Source: an uncultured Selenomonadales bacterium
Lineage (GTDB): Bacteria; Bacillota; Negativicutes; Selenomonadales; Selenomonadaceae
Direction: 5' to 3'
NCBI GenBank assembly: GCA_946543495.1
Contig: CAMNLS010000072.1
Span: forward strand, 1 to 6,525
DNA length: 6,525 bases
Shown one piece after another: positions 1 to 5,510 of the stretch; the first letter of the stretch is position 1, and each line of letters starts with the position of its first letter. Below the pieces are notes generated by a model. It did not search any database. It was not told the DNA's origin and saw only the letters and a program-made list of their open reading frames with translations. The position numbers were made by a program, and so were the translations under genes.

Positions 1-48
1 CCGGACTGGATTATCGGGGAGGTTTATAAAAAGTGTCAGAGGATTTGA
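1..48 (+). CDS. ispH: C-terminal tail of probable IspH (4-hydroxy-3-methylbut-2-enyl diphosphate reductase), 5' truncated
   Basis: Reading from base 1, fifteen codons run to a TGA at 46-48 and give PDWIIGEVYKKCQRI. This resembles the end of IspH proteins, which commonly close with a (S)TPxWIIxEV-type helix. IspH is the iron-sulfur enzyme that makes IPP and DMAPP in the last step of the MEP isoprenoid pathway. The neighbour supports the call: in many Firmicutes ispH lies directly upstream of, or is fused to, the S1 protein gene, and an S1 gene follows here. The tail overlaps the rpsA start by 16 bases in another frame and contains the rpsA ribosome binding site. None of the catalytic cysteines is in view, so the call rests on a very short match plus gene order. 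Confidence 0.68.
   Translation, partial: PDWIIGEVYKKCQRI
16..22 (+). promoter_or_regulatory. Shine-Dalgarno sequence of rpsA, inside the ispH tail
   Basis: GGGGAGG lies 10 bases before the GTG at 33. It favours GTG 33 over the in-frame ATG at 60, which has only a weak AGGA 16 bases upstream. The site sits within the coding sequence of the upstream gene, so ribosomes finishing that gene would pass over it, which fits translational coupling. Confidence 0.7.
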
Positions 49-1196
49 AAAACGAAGAAATGGGTAATTGGCTTGACGAATCGGAGAGTTTCAAGGATAT
101 TCACGAACATGAAGTAGTTGAAGGAACCGTCGTCTTGGTCAACCGCGACGAGGCTTACGTCGACATAGGGTATAAGCAGGAAATTGCCATTCCGAAAAGA
201 GAATTGGCAGTGCCCGAACCCGACTCGGCGGAAGATGTCGTTAAGCAAGGCGACGTTATCAAAGTTTATATTCAGTCGCTTGGCGGCGAAAATGGCGGCG
301 TCCTTTCAAAGGTTAAGGCTGATGCTGAAGTCGTCTGGGACGAACTGCGTGCGATTAAAGCTCACAACGACGACCCCGAAGCCGAAGGTTTGCAGACCGT
401 CGACGCACGCATTAATAATGTCGTCAAGGGCGGCTTAACTGCAATGGTCAACGGACTGCGCGGTTTTATTCCGGCGTCGCAAATGGATTTGCACTTCGTC
501 AAGGATTTGAATACTTACGTTGGGCAGACGGTTCAGGCGTTGCCGATTGAAATTGAATCGCATAAACGTCGTCTTGTCCTCAGCCGTCGTCAGCTCCTTG
601 AACGTGAACGCGAAGCAAAGCAACAAGAAGTTTTCGGCACGTTGCACGAAGGCGATATCCTTAAAGGAACCGTTAAGCGCATTGTTGATTACGGAGCTTT
701 CATTGACGTTGGCGGCGTCGACGGGCTTGCGCATATTTCGGATTTGTCGTGGGAACGCGTCAATCATCCTTCCGATGTTCTCAAAGTCGGCGAGGAAGTT
801 GATGTTTTCGTTAAGAACGTCGACCCCGAAGCCCATAGAATTTCTCTTTCCATTAAGCAGACGCAACGCGACCCTTGGCTTGACAGAGCAGAGGCTTATC
901 ACGAAAGCGACTTCATTGAGGGCAAGATTGTTAAGCTTGCGAAGTTCGGCGCGTTCATGGAGATTGAGCCGGGCTTTGACGGTTTGATTCCGATGGGCGA
1001 GCTTAGCGACCGTCGCATTGAGAACGCGGACGAAGCTGTTGCAGTCGGCGACATCGTTAAGGTTAAGATTTTGCGCATCGACATGAAGCGTAAACGAATT
1101 TCCCTTTCGATTAACCGCGCACGCCGTGAAGGCAATCGCGCGAACGTTAAACGCTATCAACAACCCGCCGAGGTTGAAGAGGCTACGGAAGAATAA
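33..1196 (+). CDS. rpsA: 30S ribosomal protein S1 (four S1 domains)
   Basis: A 387-residue RNA-binding protein of the small ribosomal subunit, which helps bring mRNA to the ribosome. Four S1 (OB-fold) repeats are visible at about residues 28-95, 117-187, 205-276 and 292-362. The third is the most canonical, with GTVKRIVDYGAFIDVGGVDG at 212-231, then GLAHISDLSW (231-240) and RISLSIKQ (269-276). The fourth repeats the pattern with GKIVKLAKFGAFMEI and ends RISLSIN. Domains 1 and 2 are more divergent, as in S1 proteins generally, where they tend to serve ribosome attachment. The E. coli protein has six domains; four and roughly 380-410 residues are usual in Firmicutes. The N-terminus and the final VEEATEE are acidic. 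The gene starts with GTG inside the ispH tail and ends with TAA, followed by a stem-loop terminator. Confidence 0.95.
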   Translation: MSEDLKNEEMGNWLDESESFKDIHEHEVVEGTVVLVNRDEAYVDIGYKQEIAIPKRELAVPEPDSAEDVVKQGDVIKVYIQSLGGENGGVLSKVKADAEVVWDELRAIKAHNDDPEAEGLQTVDARINNVVKGGLTAMVNGLRGFIPASQMDLHFVKDLNTYVGQTVQALPIEIESHKRRLVLSRRQLLEREREAKQQEVFGTLHEGDILKGTVKRIVDYGAFIDVGGVDGLAHISDLSWERVNHPSDVLKVGEEVDVFVKNVDPEAHRISLSIKQTQRDPWLDRAEAYHESDFIEGKIVKLAKFGAFMEIEPGFDGLIPMGELSDRRIENADEAVAVGDIVKVKILRIDMKRKRISLSINRARREGNRANVKRYQQPAEVEEATEE

Positions 1197-1219
1197 ATTA
1201 ATCAGACTACCACAAATTT

Positions 1220-1256
1220 AAAGAGCGAGCGACGTTGAGTTGCCCGCTCTTTTGAT
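1220..1256. terminator. Probable bidirectional intrinsic terminator between converging rpsA and the glycosylase gene
   Basis: AAAGAGCG at 1220-1227 pairs with CGCTCTTT at 1245-1252. After an A/C mismatch (1228/1244), GC at 1229-1230 pairs with GC at 1242-1243, leaving an 11-base loop. On the + strand the stem runs into TTTTGATTT, a short U-rich tract after rpsA. On the - strand it is followed by CTCTTTAAATTTG, a weaker U tract after the glycosylase stop at 1257. It occupies the only intergenic gap (1197-1256), exactly between two convergent stop codons. The stem is modest, so efficiency in either direction is uncertain. Confidence 0.75.
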
Positions 1257-2060
1257 TTACTTGTTAGACCGCTTATGATAGAAGACGTATTGTTGAAGAA
1301 TGCCCGCGTTCTTGCCGAAGGTAGAAAAAATATTTTCGCCGTTGAAGTCCTCGTCAATCGCCCGCTTAATCCAAACGTCGACGGGTGCGCGGTCAACACG
1401 ATGATAAGCGAACAACGCAACGCAGTTTGCAATCTTATCGCCGACGCCGTGAATCAACTTTAGCTCCTCGACAAGTTCCGCGTCCGAAAAAGTTTCCAGC
1501 TCCTTTAAATCAATCATGCCATTTGCAACTTTATTCAACGCGTCCTTGATATAATCTTTCCGATAAGCCAAGCCCAACCCCGTCAAGTCGTCCGTGAATG
1601 CCTCGACACGCGGGAAGAGATGAACTTCACCGACGCGCCGCCCGAATCGTTCGCAGATTCTCTCGACGGAACTTCTAATCGCCGGAATGTTCTTCCGTTG
1701 GCTGATGATGAAGCTGATTAACATTTCAAACGGCTCTTGCCTCAAGATACGAATACCTTTGCCGAAGTTCGCCGCGTCAATTAATTTCTTTTCGTAAGGC
1801 TTGCCCGCCGCGAAAGTTTCAATGTCACGACGAATAGCCGCGTAGTTCGTGTCGAGGTCGAAATAATTTTCCCAGACGCGCTCCCACTCATCAGCCGAGC
1901 AATCGACTTCAAAGATAGTTTCGCCGCGCTTGCGAATGTGTAAAATATTCTCGCCGACAATAAAGCGGAAGACGCCGTCTTCAATCTCCTTTGGACGGAA
2001 GCATTGCCCGCTGTCGACGATTTTTTTTAAGTCGAAGTCGTCAACGATTTTAATTTCCAT
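1257..2060 (-). CDS. ogg: 8-oxoguanine DNA glycosylase / AP lyase, OGG1-type (HhH-GPD family)
   Basis: A 267-residue base-excision repair enzyme that would remove oxidised guanine from DNA and nick the resulting abasic site. An OGG N-terminal domain carries SGQCFRP (17-23), matching SGQSFRW of human OGG1. The helix-hairpin-helix is HGVGDKIANC (204-213), with catalytic Lys209 and Asp228 in PVDVW, spaced 19 residues apart like human Lys249/Asp268. Near the end Gln256 and Phe260 align with human Gln315 and Phe319, which sandwich 8-oxoguanine, so true OGG activity is more likely than AlkA-type 3-methyladenine removal. Residues at the human Asn149 and Arg154 positions are Arg122 and Ala127. The start is ATG 2060, with AGGGGA 7 bases upstream; an in-frame ATG at 2105 lies deeper in aroB and lacks such support. 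The gene overlaps the aroB end by 11 bases and is last in the block. Confidence 0.88.
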   Translation of the reverse strand: MEIKIVDDFDLKKIVDSGQCFRPKEIEDGVFRFIVGENILHIRKRGETIFEVDCSADEWERVWENYFDLDTNYAAIRRDIETFAAGKPYEKKLIDAANFGKGIRILRQEPFEMLISFIISQRKNIPAIRSSVERICERFGRRVGEVHLFPRVEAFTDDLTGLGLAYRKDYIKDALNKVANGMIDLKELETFSDAELVEELKLIHGVGDKIANCVALFAYHRVDRAPVDVWIKRAIDEDFNGENIFSTFGKNAGILQQYVFYHKRSNK

Positions 2061-3093
2061 TGCATAATCCCCTAAAAACTTTTTTAATGACTGACACGGG
2101 CACATCGCTTGAAACTTCCACCGAGCCGAAGTCCCGCATTAAAACCCAGTTGACGACGCCGCCGACAGTTTTTTTATCGCGAAGTGTCACGGCATAAAGT
2201 TTATCAGCGTCAAGCCCCGTGCAAGTCGTCAACATGCCGAAGCGTCGCAGAAGACGTTCAAGCCGCGCAACGTTATCAGCGGAAGTCTTGCCCAGTTCAC
2301 AGCTTATCAGAGCCGCCGCCATCATTCCAATCGCGACCGCCTCGCCATGACGATAAGTTTTATAAGCCGTCTGCTCCTCGACAGCGTGCGCCATAGTGTG
2401 TCCAAAGTTCAGAATCCGTCGCAAGCCGGATTCTTTTTCGTCCGCGCTCACGACCGCCGCTTTAATCTCGCAGGAACGCTTGACGACGTGCGCCAATGTT
2501 TTCAAGTCGCGTTGCAAAATTTTATCGGCGTTGTCCTCTAGGTAAGCAAAGAAGTTCGCGTCACTGATGACGCCGTATTTGACGACCTCGCCAAGCCCCG
2601 ATTTAATCTCGCGTTCGGGCAACGTCTTTAGAAAGTTCAAGTCGATGAAGACTGCGCGGGGTTGGTGGAAGGCTCCGATTAGATTTTTCCCCAGCGCGTG
2701 ATTGACAGCGGTCTTGCCGCCGACGCTTGAATCAACTTGCGCAAGAAGCGTCGTAGGAATTTGAATCAGTTTGATGCCGCGCATGAACGTAGCCGCCACG
2801 AAGCCTGCCAAGTCTCCGACGACGCCGCCGCCCAACGCGATCACGACGGACTTTCTATCCAGCCCGACTTCAATCGCCCGCGTGTAAAGTTTCTCCGCCT
2901 CGCTAAGGCTCTTGGAAGTTTCGCCGTCGGGAATGAACGCCACGTCGTAAGGCAATGCGCACAGGTCGAAAATATTTTTCTGCGTGACGAGTAGAGCTTT
3001 GCCCCTAACGAATTCATCGACGCCGCCTAAGATGTCTTCGCCGATAAAAATTTCGTAACTCGCCGCGCCTAAGTCAACCAAAACTTTTTCCAT
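2050..3093 (-). CDS. aroB: 3-dehydroquinate synthase
   Basis: A cytoplasmic NAD- and metal-dependent enzyme converting DAHP to 3-dehydroquinate, step 2 of the shikimate pathway. At 347 residues it is near the usual 350-370. Visible motifs are PDGE (55-58), the NAD-binding glycine loop ALGGGVVGDLAGF (86-98), PTTLLAQVDSSVGGK (113-127) and GLGEVVKYG (166-174). The likely zinc ligands are Glu169, His232 in NFGHTMAHAVE and His249 in RHGEAVAIG, the expected set by comparison with the Aspergillus enzyme. The open frame continues 60 codons upstream, but ATG 3093 is chosen because the conserved protein begins there and AGGAGT lies 7 bases before it. It begins 4 bases after the aroK stop and its end overlaps the glycosylase start, so it sits mid-operon. 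Confidence 0.96.
   Translation of the reverse strand: MEKVLVDLGAASYEIFIGEDILGGVDEFVRGKALLVTQKNIFDLCALPYDVAFIPDGETSKSLSEAEKLYTRAIEVGLDRKSVVIALGGGVVGDLAGFVAATFMRGIKLIQIPTTLLAQVDSSVGGKTAVNHALGKNLIGAFHQPRAVFIDLNFLKTLPEREIKSGLGEVVKYGVISDANFFAYLEDNADKILQRDLKTLAHVVKRSCEIKAAVVSADEKESGLRRILNFGHTMAHAVEEQTAYKTYRHGEAVAIGMMAAALISCELGKTSADNVARLERLLRRFGMLTTCTGLDADKLYAVTLRDKKTVGGVVNWVLMRDFGSVEVSSDVPVSVIKKVFRGLCNGN
2068..2073 (-). promoter_or_regulatory. Shine-Dalgarno sequence of the glycosylase gene, within the aroB 3' end
   Basis: AGGGGA on the - strand, 7 bases before ATG 2060. It lies inside the last codons of aroB and decides the start over the in-frame ATG at 2105. Its position suggests re-initiation or coupling with aroB translation. 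Confidence 0.65.
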
Positions 3094-3097
3094 AATC

Positions 3098-3619
3098 TCA
3101 ACTCCTGAACTGCCGCAAGTATTTGCAGATGTCGTCGACGATTTGAAGCGGCGACCATTCCGTCGTGTCAACGTGATAATCTGCGCGGTCATAGAATGGT
3201 TTCCGTTCAGCAAGGAGGCGTTTAATCGTCTCAAGGCGTTCTGCGCCGCCGCCGTCAAGCACGGGACGTTCACCGCGCCGCGCCGTCCGATAGAGAATTT
3301 CTTCAGGCTCCGTCGTCAAACAAATCAGCACGCCCGAACTCTTTAGCAGTCGAAGATTTTCTTCGTCCTTAATCGTGCCGCCGCCCGTCGCTATTACAAG
3401 TCCGCGCCGTTCGCTCAGCTCCTTGACGGCTAAGCGTTCAAGCTCGCGGAAATGTTCTTCGCCGTAGCGTTCAAAGATTTTCGGAATGGAAAGCTTTGAC
3501 TCCTCCTCAATCTTTTTATCAATGTCGATGAACGGTCGCCCAAGCCGCGTCGCCAAAAGTTTTCCTAAGCTCGTCTTACCGGTGCCCATAAAGCCAGTAA
3601 GTATAACGTTGTCTCTCAT
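3098..3619 (-). CDS. aroK: Shikimate kinase
   Basis: A P-loop kinase that phosphorylates shikimate at O3 using ATP, step 5 of the shikimate pathway. The 173 residues match the usual size. The Walker A loop is GFMGTGKTS (9-17). IDID (31-34) holds the shikimate- and Mg-contacting aspartates 32 and 34. Arg58 in FRELE and the glycine triplet at 79-81 (ATGGGT) complete the shikimate site. The LID region RRGERPVLDG (114-123) carries Arg118, and Arg139 lies in ERKPFYDRADYHVDT. The start at ATG 3619 overlaps the aroC stop as ATGA; a longer in-frame version reaching to 3679 would run 60 bases into aroC and precede the conserved N-terminus. GAGGGA 9 bases upstream serves as ribosome binding site. AroK and AroL are the same activity; the single-gene context makes aroK the natural name. 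Confidence 0.96.
   Translation of the reverse strand: MRDNVILTGFMGTGKTSLGKLLATRLGRPFIDIDKKIEEESKLSIPKIFERYGEEHFRELERLAVKELSERRGLVIATGGGTIKDEENLRLLKSSGVLICLTTEPEEILYRTARRGERPVLDGGGAERLETIKRLLAERKPFYDRADYHVDTTEWSPLQIVDDICKYLRQFRS
3101..3106 (-). promoter_or_regulatory. Shine-Dalgarno sequence of aroB, formed by the last codons of aroK
   Basis: AGGAGT on the - strand, 7 bases before ATG 3093. It consists of the final Arg-Ser codons of aroK immediately before its TGA. It decides the aroB start against the long upstream open frame. Confidence 0.7.
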
Positions 3620-4698
3620 AAGCCGTAATCCCTCGCAAGCCGAGCGCGATAACTTTGCAAGTTGGCAAGCGTATCGCACAGAGCATCGCCACCGAACTTA
3701 TCAACAATCGCGTCCGCCGTCACGATAGCCGCCATCGCCTCGCCGACGACCTCAGCTGCCCATATCGCGCAAGTGTCCGAACGTTCCTTGCTTGCCGTCG
3801 TCGGAGCCTTCGTTGCAATGTCGACAGTTCTAAGGGGCTTCATCAACGTTGGAATCGGTTTCATCGCGGCGCGTATGATTAAATCTTCGCCGTTAGTCAT
3901 GCCGCCTTCAAAGCCGCCCGCGCGATTAGTTTCGCGATAAATCTTGCCGTCGCTGATAAAAATTTCGTCGTGAACCTCACTGCCGAGCTTGCTTGCATTG
4001 GCGAAGCCGTCGCCGAGTTCTACAGCCTTTACCGCGTTAATCGACATGAACGCCGCCGCGAACTTCGCGTCAAGTTTCCTATCCCATTGAATGTGACTGC
4101 CAAGCCCCGCCGGTACGCCTGAAACTTTAACCTCAAAGACGCCACCGACCGTATCGCCCGCCGCCTTTGCCTCGTCGATACGCGCTTTAATCTTATCGCC
4201 ACTGACACCGCCCACGCTTAAAACTTCGCCGCTTATCTCGACGCCGCACGCCTTTAAGAAAATTTTACACAACGCGCCCGCCGCAACTCTCATCGTCGTT
4301 TCGCGAGCAGATGACCGCTCTAAGATGTCGCGCACGTCCGAACGATTATATTTAGCCGCGCCCGTCAAGTCGGCATGACCTGGACGAGCATTAGTGACTT
4401 TGTCGCCGTAAGGGGAACCCTCCGCGCTCATGCGGTCTTGCCAATTCTGCCAATCGCGGTTGATGACGCTTAACGTTATCGGACTGCCGAGCGTCTCGCC
4501 GAATCGAATTCCCGATAAAAATTCTACGCAGTCCGATTCAATCTTCATGCGTCCGCCGCGCCCGTAGCCGCCTTGACGCCGTTTAAGTTCGGCGTTGATG
4601 AAGTCGCTTGAAACTTTGACGCCTGCGGGCAAGCCTTCCAATATGCAAATCAATCGCGAGCCGTGACTTTCGCCGCCGCTCATATATCTAACGCCCAT
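3616..4698 (-). CDS. aroC: Chorismate synthase
   Basis: This enzyme uses reduced FMN to eliminate phosphate from 5-enolpyruvylshikimate-3-phosphate and form chorismate, the last step of the shikimate pathway. The 360 residues are typical of bacterial forms. The family signatures are present: GESHG (9-13) with His12, RRQGGYGRGGRMKIE (40-54), SGIRFGETLGSPI (62-74), ARPGHADLTGAAKY (104-117) with His108, SSARETTMRVAAGA (129-142) and RAGGFEGGMTNGEDL (259-273). The C-terminal ERSDTCAIWAA (305-315) has Trp where the usual sequence reads CAVPAA. The start is ATG 4698 with GAGGTGAG just upstream. It lies 12 bases after the SDR stop, and its TGA overlaps the aroK ATG by 4 bases, a classic coupling arrangement. 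Confidence 0.97.
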   Translation of the reverse strand: MGVRYMSGGESHGSRLICILEGLPAGVKVSSDFINAELKRRQGGYGRGGRMKIESDCVEFLSGIRFGETLGSPITLSVINRDWQNWQDRMSAEGSPYGDKVTNARPGHADLTGAAKYNRSDVRDILERSSARETTMRVAAGALCKIFLKACGVEISGEVLSVGGVSGDKIKARIDEAKAAGDTVGGVFEVKVSGVPAGLGSHIQWDRKLDAKFAAAFMSINAVKAVELGDGFANASKLGSEVHDEIFISDGKIYRETNRAGGFEGGMTNGEDLIIRAAMKPIPTLMKPLRTVDIATKAPTTASKERSDTCAIWAAEVVGEAMAAIVTADAIVDKFGGDALCDTLANLQSYRARLARDYGL

Positions 4699-4701
4699 GA
4701 A

Positions 4702-4709
4702 CTCACCTC
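4702..4709 (-). promoter_or_regulatory. Shine-Dalgarno sequence of aroC in the 12-base SDR-aroC gap
   Basis: GAGGTGAG on the - strand, 3 bases from ATG 4698 at its near end (GAGG core 7 bases away). The gap holds nothing else, so there is no room for a separate aroC promoter or terminator between the SDR gene and aroC. Confidence 0.65.
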
Positions 4710-4710
4710 G

Positions 4711-5496
4711 TCACGTGTAGGAGCCGACGATATAACCGCCGTCCACGAAAAAATTTTGTCCCGTTATCCAAGCCGCTCTATCGCTCAGCAGGAAAAGAAT
4801 CATGCCCGCCACGTCGCGAGCCGTGCCCAAGCCTAACAGGTGCCGCGAAATAATTTCTTCGCTTGCCGTCGCCGCGTACATTTCGTTTTGCATCATCTCC
4901 GTTTTGACTATCGCGGGTGCCACAGAGTTTATCCGGTGCTTGCTACGAATAATTTCCGACGCAAACGATTTAACTGCCGCTTGCACTGCCGCCTTTGCCG
5001 CCGAGTATGCAAATATACTCTTGCCGCTGAACTCGCCCGCTATCGAACTCATCAACACGAACGAGCCGCCGCCGTCCGAAAATTTTTTACGCGTCGCCGT
5101 CTGAACGAAGTTGACCGCGCCCCAAAAGCTCGTGTCGAAAATTTTATGGGCAAGGCTCTCGTCGAAGGAATTGAGCGGCGTCAAGCCCCAAATGCCCGCC
5201 GTGTATACTCCGCCGTTAATCCTGCCGACCACGCTTGTAAAATTCTCCAAGACCTCCGCCCAATCGTTAGGTCTTGCCGTGAGCACGTCAAGTTGCTCCG
5301 TAAAGATTCGCGGCGGGCGTTTGACAAGACTAATCGGCGAATTCTTCTTAAGTTCGGCTAGCCTTTCCAAGTTCCGCCCGATAGCTAAGACGTTCGCGCC
5401 GCTCTGTGAAAGTTCAATCGCCGCTTGACGACCAATGCCACTCGACGCGCCGACCACTACAAAATTTTTCCCGCTGAAATCAAATGTCACACTCAA
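4711..5496 (-). CDS. Short-chain dehydrogenase/reductase (SDR), substrate unknown
   Basis: A 261-residue classical SDR, an NAD(P)-dependent soluble oxidoreductase with a Rossmann fold. It has the cofactor loop GASSGIG (16-22), YTAG (98-101) in place of the common NNAG, catalytic Ser151 in MSSIAG, Tyr164 and Lys168 in YSAAK, and a C-terminal ITGQNFFVDGGY (244-255) typical of the family. The fourth tetrad member, usually Asn in an NxxG motif, appears as Ser123 in TSFWG. The start is TTG 5496: AGGGGAG stands 7 bases upstream, whereas the next candidate, GTG 5490, would be 13 bases away. It lies 12 bases after the UxaA-like gene and 12 before aroC. Pairing with a sugar-acid dehydratase suggests a hydroxyacid or sugar-acid oxidoreductase, but FabG-like or other roles cannot be excluded. 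Confidence 0.9.
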   Translation of the reverse strand: MSVTFDFSGKNFVVVGASSGIGRQAAIELSQSGANVLAIGRNLERLAELKKNSPISLVKRPPRIFTEQLDVLTARPNDWAEVLENFTSVVGRINGGVYTAGIWGLTPLNSFDESLAHKIFDTSFWGAVNFVQTATRKKFSDGGGSFVLMSSIAGEFSGKSIFAYSAAKAAVQAAVKSFASEIIRSKHRINSVAPAIVKTEMMQNEMYAATASEEIISRHLLGLGTARDVAGMILFLLSDRAAWITGQNFFVDGGYIVGSYT

Positions 5497-5503
5497 AATA
5501 GTT

Positions 5504-5510
5504 CTCCCCT
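5504..5510 (-). promoter_or_regulatory. Shine-Dalgarno sequence selecting the TTG start of the SDR gene
   Basis: AGGGGAG on the - strand begins within the TAG stop codon of the UxaA-like gene (5509-5511) and ends 7 bases before TTG 5496. The spacing supports the rare TTG start over GTG 5490. Confidence 0.65.

Noticed and set aside
435..1163. A 242-codon open frame antisense to rpsA
   Set aside because: It mirrors the codon pattern of rpsA, has no recognisable domain and no convincing ribosome binding site; rpsA itself is unambiguous.
1257..2060. AlkA-type 3-methyladenine glycosylase
   Set aside because: The OGG-specific N-terminal SGQxFR motif and the Gln256/Phe260 pair favour 8-oxoguanine specificity, although automated annotation may use the broader name.
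2061..2105. Fifteen-codon N-terminal extension of the glycosylase
   Set aside because: It overlaps aroB further and lacks a ribosome binding site as good as the AGGGGA before ATG 2060.
3094..3273. Sixty-codon N-terminal extension of AroB
   Set aside because: It would lie wholly over aroK, lacks conservation with AroB proteins, and the ATG at 3093 has a well-spaced AGGAGT.
4840..5361. A 173-codon + strand open frame opposite the SDR gene
   Set aside because: Arg/Cys-rich low-complexity translation typical of an antisense shadow; the SDR frame shows all family motifs.
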